Origin: an uncultured Burkholderiales bacterium
Lineage (GTDB): Bacteria > Pseudomonadota > Gammaproteobacteria > Burkholderiales > Burkholderiaceae_E
DNA length: 43,407 nt
Direction of reading: 5' to 3'
Assembly (NCBI GenBank): GCA_902826305.1
Contig: CADEEH010000029.1
Location: 1-43,407, forward strand
Shown: positions 7,412-15,714 of the stretch, in pieces
How positions within the stretch are numbered: position 1 is the stretch's first letter
Layout of the letters: every line of letters begins with the position of its first letter
Notes under the pieces: model-generated
What the model saw: only the letters and a program-made list of their open reading frames with translations
Databases searched by the model: none
Told to the model about the DNA's origin: nothing
Made by a program: the position numbers and the translations under genes

Positions 7412-9001
7412 ATGAACAGCATCTCGACATCCGCCGGGGATCCGCCCCTGCCGCCGAAGGCCACACGCCGCGAATGGACCGGTCTGGCGGTGCTCGCGCT
7501 GCCGTGCCTGATCTATTCGATGGACCTGACGGTGCTGAACCTGGCGCTGCCGGCGATCAGTGCCGACCTGAAGCCGTCGGCGTCGCAGCTGCTGTGGATG
7601 ATCGACATCTACGGCTTCCTGGTCGCGGGCTTCCTGATCACGATGGGCTCGCTCGGTGATCGGATCGGCCGGCGCCGCCTGCTGCTGTACGGTGCGGCCG
7701 CGTTCGGCGCGGCCTCGGTGATCGCGGCGTTCTCGCGCAGCGCCGAGATGCTGATCGCGATGCGTGCGGTGCTGGGCATCGCCGGAGCGACGATCGCACC
7801 GTCGACGATGTCACTGATCCGCAACATGTTCCATGACGAACACCAGCGCCAGTTCGCGATCGGCGTCTGGATCGCCAGCTATTCGGCCGGCGGGATCATC
7901 GGACCGATGGCCGGCGGGCTGGTGCTCCAGGTGCTTCCCTGGGGGGCGGTGTTTTTGATCGCGGTCCCGGTGATGGTGATGCTGCTGCTGCTCGGACCGG
8001 TGCTGCTGCCCGAATATCGCGACCCGGCCGCGCGCGGACTCGATCTGCCCAGTGTCGTGTTGTCGCTGACCGCCGTGCTGGTGACGATCTATGGCCTGAA
8101 GCAGATCGCCGAACACGGCTGGAGCATCGGTCACGCGGCAGCGATCGTCGCCGGCATCCTGATCGGGCTCGTCTTCATCCGCCGGCAGCGACGACTGGCC
8201 GACCCGCTGCTCGACGTGTCGCTGTTCCGGCAGCCCCGCTTCGCCGCGTCGATCTCGGCCTACGGCCTGTCGTGCCTGGCGATGTTCGGTGTCTACATCT
8301 TCATCACGCAGTACCTGCAGGGGGTGCTCGGGCTGTCGCCGCTGGCCGCGGGCCTGGCGACCGTGCCGTGGTCGCTCGCCTTCCTGGTCGGCTCGCTGCT
8401 CGCCCCACGATTCGCCCGCCATCTGCCCAGCGTCACGCTGTTCGTCCGCGGCCTGGCCGCGGCGGCCGTCGGCCTGGCGTTGCTGGCCGCCGTCGATGGG
8501 CCGTGGGGGCTGCCGGTGCTGATCCTCGCCACCGTCGTGATGAGCCTGGGACTGGCCCCGGTGTTCACACTCGGCAACGACATGATCATCACCGCGGCGC
8601 CACCGGAGCGGGCCGGCGCGGCCTCGGCCCTGTCGGAAACGGTGGCCGAGTTCGGTGGGGCACTCGGCATCGCGGTGCTTGGCAGCCTGGGCACGGCGAT
8701 CTACCGCCGTGGGCTCGCGGTCAGTGCACCGCCCGACGTGCCGGCTGCGTCGCTCAACGACGCGCTCGGCACACTCGGCGCGGCCGCGGCCAGTTCAGCG
8801 CTGTTGCCGGCTCCGGTCGGCGACGCCCTGCTGGCCGCGGCGCGCGCCGCGTTCGTCGACGCGATGCAGTGGGTCGCCCTCGCCTGCGCCGCGATCGTCG
8901 TCTGCGCGTGTCTGTTCAGCGTCCGGATGCTGCGAGGTGATCCGGGTCGTCCGCCGGATCCGTCGCCTAGGCCGGCGACCACCGGGCCGACGACCTGCTA
9001 A
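7412..9001 (+). CDS. MFS drug transporter, DHA2 (14-TM) family
   Basis: This 529-aa inner-membrane protein has about 14 hydrophobic helices, expected for DHA2 proton-driven exporters of the EmrB/SmvA type. Motif A is GSLGDRIGRRRLLLYG near residues 88-103, after helix 2. Helix 1 carries YSMDLTVLNLALPAI, the usual D1 motif of DHA2 proteins. The motif-C-like YSAGGIIGPMAGG is in helix 5. Export of cationic drugs or quaternary amines is the family role; the substrate is unknown. The cytosolic tail (about residues 505-529) is proline- and arginine-rich. Its last 35 bases overlap the convergent gene 8967-9641 tail to tail. No membrane fusion protein gene is adjacent. The SD at the ATG (7412) is weak. 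Confidence 0.85.
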   Translation: MNSISTSAGDPPLPPKATRREWTGLAVLALPCLIYSMDLTVLNLALPAISADLKPSASQLLWMIDIYGFLVAGFLITMGSLGDRIGRRRLLLYGAAAFGAASVIAAFSRSAEMLIAMRAVLGIAGATIAPSTMSLIRNMFHDEHQRQFAIGVWIASYSAGGIIGPMAGGLVLQVLPWGAVFLIAVPVMVMLLLLGPVLLPEYRDPAARGLDLPSVVLSLTAVLVTIYGLKQIAEHGWSIGHAAAIVAGILIGLVFIRRQRRLADPLLDVSLFRQPRFAASISAYGLSCLAMFGVYIFITQYLQGVLGLSPLAAGLATVPWSLAFLVGSLLAPRFARHLPSVTLFVRGLAAAAVGLALLAAVDGPWGLPVLILATVVMSLGLAPVFTLGNDMIITAAPPERAGAASALSETVAEFGGALGIAVLGSLGTAIYRRGLAVSAPPDVPAASLNDALGTLGAAAASSALLPAPVGDALLAAARAAFVDAMQWVALACAAIVVCACLFSVRMLRGDPGRPPDPSPRPATTGPTTC

Positions 9002-9641
9002 CCCGGTGGCGATCGAACCACCAGGCCGACAGCACCAGCAGCCACTGCGCCTGCCCGGCCCAGGCGATCGCGGCCACGCCGGGTGGTGGCGGTCCGAGCA
9101 GGTTCGCCGCATAGACCAGCAGCAGCAACAGGACCCACGCGGCCGGCGCGAGGCTGCCGATCCTGTCCTTCGCCGCGGTGCTGCGGTTGTACAGCCAGAC
9201 CCCGCCCGACAGCAGCATCAGTTCGATCACCAGCGTGGCCGGCAGCGACTGCCACAGGCCAAGGCCGAACCGGGGCGAGTCACCGAACCCGAGCGGCAGG
9301 TCCGGCCGATGCACGACCCAATCGAGCAGCCAGTGGCTGAACACCAGCGCGCCAGCAACCCAGGCGACACGCATCGAGCCGCTCGCCCATCGACACGCCG
9401 CTCCGATCAGCAACGCCCAGCCGATCGCGGCGAGCAGGCTGTGCGACACCGGGTAGTGCTCGAACGCGAGTGGCGTGACCAGGGTGTCGCCCGGAGCGAT
9501 CCGCACCTGCTCGACCCCGGTCAGCAACAGCGTGGGCCAGAGCAGGTCGAGGAACTGCGCGGCGAACACGAGTGTGCCGAGCGACGCGTCGGGCGCGCGT
9601 GAGTTGGCCGCGAGGGCCAGTCCGAAGTGACCGAGGAACAT
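8967..9641 (-). CDS. Integral membrane protein, unknown function
   Basis: This 224-aa protein begins MFLGHFGLALAANSRAPDASLG and has several hydrophobic helices. Histidines lie in HFGLA, EHYPVSHSLLAA and FSHWLLDWVVHRPD. The pattern of His at the start, PVSHS and a SHWxxDW motif recalls membrane-bound YdjM/DUF457-like putative metal-dependent hydrolases, but I cannot name a function. GGAGG lies about 7 bases before the ATG at 9641. The gene is divergent from the barrel gene starting 54 bases away, so their promoters overlap. Its 3' end overlaps the MFS gene by 35 bases on the opposite strand. Confidence 0.65.
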   Translation of the reverse strand: MFLGHFGLALAANSRAPDASLGTLVFAAQFLDLLWPTLLLTGVEQVRIAPGDTLVTPLAFEHYPVSHSLLAAIGWALLIGAACRWASGSMRVAWVAGALVFSHWLLDWVVHRPDLPLGFGDSPRFGLGLWQSLPATLVIELMLLSGGVWLYNRSTAAKDRIGSLAPAAWVLLLLLVYAANLLGPPPPGVAAIAWAGQAQWLLVLSAWWFDRHRVSRSSARWSPA

Positions 9642-9694
9642 CGGATGCCTCCGCCGCAAGGCGTTTTCGCCAGCCGGATGATAAGGTGCGCGGC

Positions 9695-10483
9695 ATGGCC
9701 GTCCCCGAGAATCCCGGTCGTCCGCCGCGGTCGACACGACGCGGTTTGCGCTGCGGCCGCCTTCGGCCCGCCAGCGCGTTCGTGGTGGCGACCGCGGTGT
9801 TCGCGGCCACCCTGGCGCCCGGCGCGCTCGCGGGTGATCCGATCGAATACAAGCTCACGATCGGCGCCTATCGGACCAGCGCCGACGTCGACTCGATCGA
9901 CGTCAACCTGCGCGCACGCGGCGGTCCACACACCGGGTGGATCGGCTATTACCACGATTCCGGCGACATTCGGGAACCGCGCGCGGGCTACGAATACGCA
10001 TTCGAGAGTGAACTGTTGCGCCCGACACTGTCGCTGCAACTCGCGAGCGGCGGTTTTCGCGGATGGGCGCTGTCGTCGGAGATCGGACCGCGATCGCTGT
10101 ACGGCATCGCGGGTTTCGGCCGCACGAACCTGCGCGAGTACGTGAACCTGAACTTCGACCCGAACGACGCGTTCGCCTACGGGTTCGGGACCCGCCCCAG
10201 CGACCGGCTGTCGTTTGCGCTGTTCCGGATCCAGGACGATCGGCTGGACACCGGCCAGAAGGTCACCCATGCGGTCTGCCGTGCCCTGCTTCCGGCCGAC
10301 GTCCGACTGGTCGTCGACCTGTTCCACAAGCGCGGCGGCACCGACACCGGCCGTCACATCGTGGCCAACGGCATCTCGGTGACCGTCGAATACGGACACT
10401 GGTTCGTCCGCCTCGCATCGGACCCGTACGTGAACTTCACCGAGGACCGGATGACGCGGGTGTCGGTCGGCGCGCGGTTCTAG
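9695..10483 (+). CDS. Putative outer-membrane beta-barrel protein
   Basis: This 262-aa protein has a basic N-terminus and a signal peptide (hydrophobic at about residues 26-44, ending PGALAG). The rest is alternating polar/aromatic strands with no hydrophobic helix and finishes SVGARF, a C-terminal phenylalanine as in barrel proteins recognised by BamA. Repeated strand-turn units (for example YGIAGFGRTNLREYVNLNF and YGFGTRPSDRLSFALF) support a small barrel. I do not recognise the family. AAGGT lies 8 bases before the ATG at 9695. The last codons and downstream bases are part of a ~35-bp element found again at 33389-33423. Confidence 0.6.
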   Translation: MAVPENPGRPPRSTRRGLRCGRLRPASAFVVATAVFAATLAPGALAGDPIEYKLTIGAYRTSADVDSIDVNLRARGGPHTGWIGYYHDSGDIREPRAGYEYAFESELLRPTLSLQLASGGFRGWALSSEIGPRSLYGIAGFGRTNLREYVNLNFDPNDAFAYGFGTRPSDRLSFALFRIQDDRLDTGQKVTHAVCRALLPADVRLVVDLFHKRGGTDTGRHIVANGISVTVEYGHWFVRLASDPYVNFTEDRMTRVSVGARF

Positions 10484-10510
10484 CGCCAGTCGACAGGCCC
10501 TGGTCCGCTG
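10475..10510 (+). repeat. Stop-codon-spanning repeat element, copy 1
   Basis: CGGTTCTAG followed by GCC, GTC and CAGGCCCTGGTCCGCTG matches 33389-33423 at about 31 of 35 positions with one single-base indel. The core CAGGCCCTKGTCCRCTG (10494-10510) can pair CAG with CTG around an 11-base loop. It contains the TAG stop of the barrel gene. The two host genes are unrelated, so the match is not homology of coding ends. Confidence 0.5.
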
Positions 10511-10517
10511 TGACCAG
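10500..10517. terminator. Hairpin between convergent barrel and BamE-like genes
   Basis: CTGGTC-CGCTGT-GACCAG is a perfect 6-bp stem with a 6-base loop. It lies 17 bases after the plus-strand stop and 6 bases before the end of the minus-strand gene. It overlaps the repeat element and is a plausible bidirectional terminator without a T-run. Confidence 0.45.
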
Positions 10518-10522
10518 TGCGC

Positions 10523-11095
10523 TCAGGGCATCAGCACGAAGCTCAGCGTCTTCTGCTCGCCGCGCACCGACTTGACCAGCCCGTCCGGGCCGAACGCCAC
10601 CCGGAACTCCGACGATCCATCGAGCCGGTACAGCCACGTCGTCGCATCCGTGTACGGCGTGTCGCTCCAGCGCGGATAACCGAGGGAGGTCAGCACCTGT
10701 TCACGGTTCATGCCCAGCCGCACCCGCGAGGTCTTCACCGCCTCGCGGACCTTGGGCGACCAGGTGGCCATCCGCTTCTTCGGATCCCGGCTGACGATCC
10801 AGCGTCGCGCGAACTGGTCCATCGGCATCTCGCGGCTGTAGTCGTTGCCGATGTATTGTTTCGTCCCGTCGATCTCGACCTCGACACTGCTGGACGAATA
10901 ACGCAGCGGCGTCAGCCGCGTCCCCGGCTCGAGCACACGATTGCCGTTGTTGCGGAAGTTGCCGTCGCTGGCCCAATTGCCGTCGGTGCGCAGGTTGCAA
11001 CACAAGTAGCCGGGCTCCGGCAGCGCCTGGGCCGAGATCGGACCGACCCACCCGAGGGCGAGCACCGCCCCGAGTGTCACCAGTCTTGTTTTCAT
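10523..11095 (-). CDS. BamE/OmlA (SmpA)-like domain periplasmic protein
   Basis: This 190-aa protein has a clear signal peptide (residues 1-22, ending GPISA before QALPEP), so it is periplasmic or outer-membrane associated. The mature N-terminus has CC (LCCNLRTDGNW). The C-terminal 70 residues read RLGMNREQVLTSLGYPR, then TTWLYRLDGSSEFRVAF and GPDGLVKSV. This is the two-helix, three-strand pattern of SmpA/OmlA/BamE domains, which support barrel assembly or bind envelope proteins. It is longer than BamE itself and lacks its standard lipobox, so it is a relative rather than BamE. GGGAGG lies 7 bases before the ATG. A -35-like TTGACA lies upstream at 11145-11150. Confidence 0.65.
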   Translation of the reverse strand: MKTRLVTLGAVLALGWVGPISAQALPEPGYLCCNLRTDGNWASDGNFRNNGNRVLEPGTRLTPLRYSSSSVEVEIDGTKQYIGNDYSREMPMDQFARRWIVSRDPKKRMATWSPKVREAVKTSRVRLGMNREQVLTSLGYPRWSDTPYTDATTWLYRLDGSSEFRVAFGPDGLVKSVRGEQKTLSFVLMP

Positions 11096-11120
11096 TGTTG
11101 TGCCTCCCTGATGCGGGCGG

Positions 11121-11150
11121 ATGGTCGCATCGAGGCAAAAGTGCTGTCAA
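11121..11150 (-). promoter_or_regulatory. Candidate sigma-70 promoter of the BamE-like gene
   Basis: On the minus strand a perfect TTGACA (-35) occupies 11150-11145. An 18-base spacer leads to GACCAT (11126-11121), a poor -10 with 3 of 6 matches, before the GGGAGG SD and the ATG at 11095. The -35 is convincing; the -10 is not. Confidence 0.35.
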
Positions 11151-11192
11151 GGCGGACCCATCGCGCGAATGCGTGACGGACACGCCGGCGCG

Positions 11193-12416
11193 TCACCCCA
11201 CGCGTGCGCTGGCCAGCACCGCGTCGAGCAGCACGTTGCAGCCGGCGGCCAGGTCCTCGGCTCGCGCGCTCTCGAGTTCGTTGTGGCTGATGCCGCCTTC
11301 GCACGGCACGAACACCATCGCGGTCGGCGCGATCCGGGACAGGTAGACCGCGTCGTGTGCGGCACCGCTGACGATGTCGCGATGCGAGTAGCCCCTCGCA
11401 TGGGCACCGCTGCGCACCGTGTCGACCAGCGCCGCGGCGAATTCACTCGGTGGGAAGTAGACGACCTCGTCGATGTCGATCGCGACCCGTGTCCGGTCGG
11501 CGATGGCTTGGGCGCTGCGGCGCATCTCGTCGACCATCGCGGTCAGCGTCGAATCCTTCGCGCTGCGCAGATCGACCGACATCCGGACCTCGCCGGGAAC
11601 GACGTTGCGCGAGTTCGGCCGCACCTGCAGGAAACCGACGGTGCCGCGGGCGTAGTCCGGAAACGTGGTCGCGATCCGGTTGACGTCGACCACGAGCAGG
11701 CTGGCGGCCAGCATCGCGTCGCGACGGGTCTCCATCGGCGTCGGGCCGGCATGGGCGTCCTGACCGGTCAGCACGACGTCGAACCAGCGCTGGCCGAGTG
11801 CGCCGCGCACGACACCGATCGTCGTGCCGTGCTGCTCGAGCACCGGCCCCTGCTCGATGTGGGCCTCGAAATAGGCAGACATCGGATGGGTGGCCGCAGC
11901 GCCGGCGTAACCGATCCGCTGCAGTTCCTCGCGCACAGTGACGCCGTCGATGTCCTTCTGCGCCAGTGCGAGCTCGAGCGGATACACCCCGGCATAGACG
12001 CCGGAACCCATCATCGTCGGCACGAAGCGCGAGCCCTCCTCGTTGGTCCACGCGGCGACCTCGATCGGCGCGCGGGTGTGCATCGCCGCGTCGTTCAAGG
12101 TCCGCACCAGTTCCAGGCCGGCCATCACGCCATAGGCGCCGTCGAACTTGCCGCCCGAGGGCTGCGAATCCAGGTGGCTGCCGACGGTGACCGGCGCCAG
12201 GCCCGGATCGGTGCCGGGCCGGCGCGCGAAGATGTTGCCGATCGCGTCGACCTCGATCGTCATGCCGGCGTCACGACACCAGCCGACGAACAGATCCCGG
12301 CCGCGGCGATCCTCGTCGGTCAATGTCAGCCGGCGCACGCCGCCCTTGGGCGTCGCACCGATCCGCGCCAGTTCCATCAGCGAATTCCAAAGCCGGTTCG
12401 AATCGATCGACAACAC
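11193..12416 (-). CDS. M20-family Zn-dependent amidohydrolase (N-carbamoyl amino acid/allantoate type)
   Basis: This 407-aa cytoplasmic enzyme is the expected size for the AllC/HyuC/beta-ureidopropionase group, which cleaves N-carbamoyl or related amide bonds using two metal ions. Visible metal and active-site signatures are GSHLDSQPSGGKFDGAYGV, TNEEGSRF, EAHIEQGPVLE, TGQDAHAGPTPM and SGAAHDAVYL. The start is the GTG at 12416, because AGGAG lies 6 bases upstream; translation then reads MLSIDSNRLWNSL. The frame stays open further upstream, but only as a shadow of apbE. It starts 14 bases after apbE ends, so it is probably co-transcribed with nosR-apbE, an odd partner. The natural substrate cannot be told from sequence. 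Confidence 0.85.
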   Translation of the reverse strand: MLSIDSNRLWNSLMELARIGATPKGGVRRLTLTDEDRRGRDLFVGWCRDAGMTIEVDAIGNIFARRPGTDPGLAPVTVGSHLDSQPSGGKFDGAYGVMAGLELVRTLNDAAMHTRAPIEVAAWTNEEGSRFVPTMMGSGVYAGVYPLELALAQKDIDGVTVREELQRIGYAGAAATHPMSAYFEAHIEQGPVLEQHGTTIGVVRGALGQRWFDVVLTGQDAHAGPTPMETRRDAMLAASLLVVDVNRIATTFPDYARGTVGFLQVRPNSRNVVPGEVRMSVDLRSAKDSTLTAMVDEMRRSAQAIADRTRVAIDIDEVVYFPPSEFAAALVDTVRSGAHARGYSHRDIVSGAAHDAVYLSRIAPTAMVFVPCEGGISHNELESARAEDLAAGCNVLLDAVLASARVG

Positions 12417-12430
12417 GATGATCTCCTGGT

Positions 12431-13507
12431 TCAGCGGGCCGGTCGCCGCGCCGGCACGGTGGAATTCAGCAATGACCCGCTGCTCGAGCGGATCACCCCG
12501 CCGGCATCGATCGAGATCACGTCGATGTGGCGCTCGCCCGCAGCGGGGGACGTGTCGCCGCGCCAGCGTGTGAGCAGCGCCGGGTGACGATCGATCGGGG
12601 CCATGTAGAAGACCTTGGTCAGCGCGTCGGCGAATGCACAGCGCGGTGCGAGGATGCTGACCAGTCGCGTGCCGGGTGGCGACACGCCGGTGTGCGGATC
12701 CAGGATGTGATGCGCCGAACGGTCCGCGGTGAACGGGTAGGCGAAACCGCTCGAGGTCGCGATCGAACGGCCATCGTCCGGGCGGACCAGCCCGGCGATC
12801 CGGCCCGGATCGACCGGATCGGCCAGGGCCAAAGCCCAGGGCTCGCCGGCGGGCGCCCGACCGAGGCTCGACCATTCGCCGGCGTCGATCAGTGCATCCG
12901 CGACGCCGGCCTCCTGCAATGCGTCGCGGGCGACATCGGCCGCGAAGCCCTGTGCGATGCCGTTCAGCGTGACCGCGGTCCCGGCCCGCGTGAAGCGGAT
13001 CGTCCGCGTGCCGACGTCGACCGCGCGCCAGTCGACCCGGGCGCGGGCAGCGGCGATACCGGCCGTCGACGGCCGTGTGCCGGCGCGTCGTGCCGCGTCC
13101 CACAACGTCCACAGCGGCTGCACGGTCGGATCGAATGCCCCGTCGCTGGCGGCCGCAACCGCGAGCGCCAACGTCATCACGTCGAGCAGCCACGGATCGG
13201 GATCGGCGAGTTCGCCCTCGCGATTCAACCGGCACAGCTGGCTGCCCGGATCGAACAGGCTCATCGATCGTTCGACGCGGTGGATCGCGGCCACGGCGGC
13301 GTCCAGTCCGCGTTCGGCGCGCACTCGCGAATCGGCCGCCGCGCGCAGCCAGATCGTGGTGCCCAGTCCCTGCAGCACCCGCTCGCGCCAGCGATCGTCG
13401 GTGCTCGCGACCATCGGCGAGGACATCAGCGCGAATCCGGCGCCCAGGCCGGCCCGCAAGCAGGCGCGGCGGGCCGGCGACGGCCCGGCGTTCGTGACCG
13501 CTGTCAT
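12431..13507 (-). CDS. apbE: FAD:protein FMN transferase (ApbE/NosX-like)
   Basis: This 358-aa enzyme covalently attaches FMN from FAD to a Thr/Ser of target proteins. ApbE signatures are DGAFDPTVQPLWTLW, LNGIAQGFAADVARDAL, the acidic DALIDAGEWSSLG, and HHILDPHTGVSPPG. The N-terminus has ARRACLR before a hydrophobic stretch (residues 12-35), a Tat-like or Sec signal, so it acts in the periplasm. The ATG at 13507 overlaps the nosR stop (ATGA), giving coupled translation. NosR carries a covalent FMN added by an ApbE homologue (NosX in some denitrifiers), so the upstream protein is the probable target. The C-terminus is extended by a short Arg/Pro tail. Confidence 0.88.
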   Translation of the reverse strand: MTAVTNAGPSPARRACLRAGLGAGFALMSSPMVASTDDRWRERVLQGLGTTIWLRAAADSRVRAERGLDAAVAAIHRVERSMSLFDPGSQLCRLNREGELADPDPWLLDVMTLALAVAAASDGAFDPTVQPLWTLWDAARRAGTRPSTAGIAAARARVDWRAVDVGTRTIRFTRAGTAVTLNGIAQGFAADVARDALQEAGVADALIDAGEWSSLGRAPAGEPWALALADPVDPGRIAGLVRPDDGRSIATSSGFAYPFTADRSAHHILDPHTGVSPPGTRLVSILAPRCAFADALTKVFYMAPIDRHPALLTRWRGDTSPAAGERHIDVISIDAGGVIRSSSGSLLNSTVPARRPAR

Positions 13508-15714
13508 CGCGACACCTCGCGCACGATCACCGGCGTGATCGCGATCGTCTTCGGCGGCCGGCCGCGAGCCGTGCGCACCAGCGGCATGCAGCGCTGGTCG
13601 TCCTGGTGGATCGCGACACAGTCCAGGCACTGGAAACATTCGGCATAGGTGATGCGCCCCGCCGGCTCGATTGCCTGGTACGCGCAGCGATGCCGGCAGG
13701 TCTGGCACGGCGTGCCACATTCGCTACGACGCGGTATCCAGCGCCACAGCCTGACCCGCCCGAGCACGGCGAGGCCGGCGCCGAGCGGGCACAGGTAGCG
13801 GCAGAACGAGCGATAGACGATCAGCGTCGACCCGATGCAGACCAGTGCCCACAGGACATACGGCCAGCTGCGGGCGAACGTCAGGCTGATCGCGGTCTTG
13901 AACGGCTCGACTTCAACCATCGTGTCGACCGCCGGGCTCGCCGCGGCCGCCGCCACCAGCAGCACCGCCAGCACGCCGTACTTGACCTGCTTCAGGCGGT
14001 GATCCCACACCATCGACAGGCGCCGCGGCCGGATGCCGAGGGCCCGGCCGGCGACCGAGACCAGCTCCTGCAACGCACCGAACGGGCACAACCAGCCGCA
14101 GAACGTGCCACGGCCCCAGACGAACAGCGTGATGCCGACGAATGCCCACAACACGATCGCCATCGGGTCCGAGAGCAGGAATTCCGCGTCCTCACCCGCC
14201 GCCAGAGCGGCGATCAGCGATGTCGCGTTGACGATGGTCAGCTGCCCCTGGGCGTACCAGCCGATGAAACCGAGCGTGAACACGAGCCAGGTGATGCGGA
14301 ACACCTGGAGCATCCGGTTCGAGGCGGTCAGGCGCGTCTGCATCAGCAGCGCCGCCGTCAGCAGCACCAGTGCACCGCCCAGCACCCAGAGATCGACGGC
14401 CCGCTGCTGCCAGATCTTCAGCCACGGCGGCTCCTCGCGCTGCGGCCGCCAGCGATCACCATCCTGCAGCCAGTACTCGAGCGTGAAACGCGCCGGCTCG
14501 CCGGCCTCGACATCGGAGGCGCGACGGAATGCCGCCAGGTCGATGCTGAACGGCCGCAGCGGATCGAGCGCCTGGCCGGCGGCGGTCTGGTACAGCCGCG
14601 CCTGCGAGTCGCGGCTGACACCCGATCGACTGCCGGACATGCGCAGGCCCGGATTGATCGCCAGCGGTTCCAATGTGATCGGCCGACCGTCCTGGCGCAG
14701 CGAGATCGTCACGCCCCGGTTGCCCGCACCAGCCGCGTCCACCACCGGATAACGCCCGCCGTCGAGCACCATCAGGACCTGGTGGCCGCGCTCGCGCAGC
14801 GCCCGCACCCGCTGCCAGGTGTCCTCGTCGAGCAGGTTGCGTCCCGCGTGTGGCAGCCCTGCGACCACGAACCAGGCGTCGATCGCACGAGCCCAGGGGC
14901 GCAGCATGCCTTCGCTGTCCAGCCGTCCCGCCGGGGTGCCGCGGAACCGCTGCTGCAGGTCCGCGTGGGTGATCGCGACCTGCCGCACGAGCCCCGCGTC
15001 GACCAGCTGGTTCCAGCCCATCCGGGCATAGCGGTCGTCGGGTCCGCGACGCGACGTCCTTTTTGCGGCGCCGGCCTTCGGCGCGGCGCCCTGGCCCTCG
15101 CTCGTGAACGCGAGCCGGGACGATGCGACCTGGATCGCCGACTCGAGGATCGTCCGGTCGATCGCCATCGCCGACACCGTCCCGCGCAACACGCCGTGGA
15201 ACGCGGCCACCGAGTCGTCGACCGTGCGTTGCGCCTTCGGACTGAGCACCTGCACCGTGTGCCGGATCGTGATGCCCTCGTACTGGCGCGCGAAGTCCGA
15301 CAGCTCCGCAGTCCCCGATTCAGACCTGAAGATCGGCTCGCTGTGTGCGAGCAGCCGCACGTCCAGGAAGCGACCGTCGGGCGAAAGCGCGATCAGCAGG
15401 TTGACCGGCTTGCCGCCATAACCGCGGACCGGCTCGATGTCGCTCGATTCGTACACCTGCGCATGCAGCGACAGCGTGGCGCCTTCGCGGCGATGGATCG
15501 GCCAGACCGGCAGTTGCGGATGCATCTCGCCGACGACAAATGGCGGCGGGAATATCAACTCGAGCGCGGCGCGATCGAGGGTGCCCGCGCAGGCCGGCGC
15601 CGTCACGAGCACGGTCCAGCCGAGCAGCCAGGCGACGAGCGCCGACCATGCCGGCGCCAGGACCGATCGCCGATGTCGCCCGCACGGTACGACACCGTTC
15701 CTCTCTGTTGTCAT
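13504..15714 (-). CDS. nosR: NosR/NirI-family membrane flavo-iron-sulfur protein
   Basis: This 736-aa protein is full length for NosR (about 720-770). It has a signal peptide (1-43) and a periplasmic FMN-binding domain (about 95-200), with T179 in LRGTVSAMA as likely flavin attachment site. Five or six membrane helices follow (about 420-620), with FCGWLCPFGALQEL and FCRYLCPLGAG motifs. The cytosolic end is ferredoxin-like: CGTPCQTCRHRC, then CFQCLDC and a late C. NosR feeds electrons to periplasmic N2O reductase NosZ; NirI is a paralog in nitrite respiration. No nosZDFYL is nearby. The ATG at 15714 is preceded by GGTGG; longer starts lack a signal. No FNR-type TTGAT-N4-ATCAA box is visible upstream. 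Confidence 0.82.
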   Translation of the reverse strand: MTTERNGVVPCGRHRRSVLAPAWSALVAWLLGWTVLVTAPACAGTLDRAALELIFPPPFVVGEMHPQLPVWPIHRREGATLSLHAQVYESSDIEPVRGYGGKPVNLLIALSPDGRFLDVRLLAHSEPIFRSESGTAELSDFARQYEGITIRHTVQVLSPKAQRTVDDSVAAFHGVLRGTVSAMAIDRTILESAIQVASSRLAFTSEGQGAAPKAGAAKRTSRRGPDDRYARMGWNQLVDAGLVRQVAITHADLQQRFRGTPAGRLDSEGMLRPWARAIDAWFVVAGLPHAGRNLLDEDTWQRVRALRERGHQVLMVLDGGRYPVVDAAGAGNRGVTISLRQDGRPITLEPLAINPGLRMSGSRSGVSRDSQARLYQTAAGQALDPLRPFSIDLAAFRRASDVEAGEPARFTLEYWLQDGDRWRPQREEPPWLKIWQQRAVDLWVLGGALVLLTAALLMQTRLTASNRMLQVFRITWLVFTLGFIGWYAQGQLTIVNATSLIAALAAGEDAEFLLSDPMAIVLWAFVGITLFVWGRGTFCGWLCPFGALQELVSVAGRALGIRPRRLSMVWDHRLKQVKYGVLAVLLVAAAAASPAVDTMVEVEPFKTAISLTFARSWPYVLWALVCIGSTLIVYRSFCRYLCPLGAGLAVLGRVRLWRWIPRRSECGTPCQTCRHRCAYQAIEPAGRITYAECFQCLDCVAIHQDDQRCMPLVRTARGRPPKTIAITPVIVREVSR

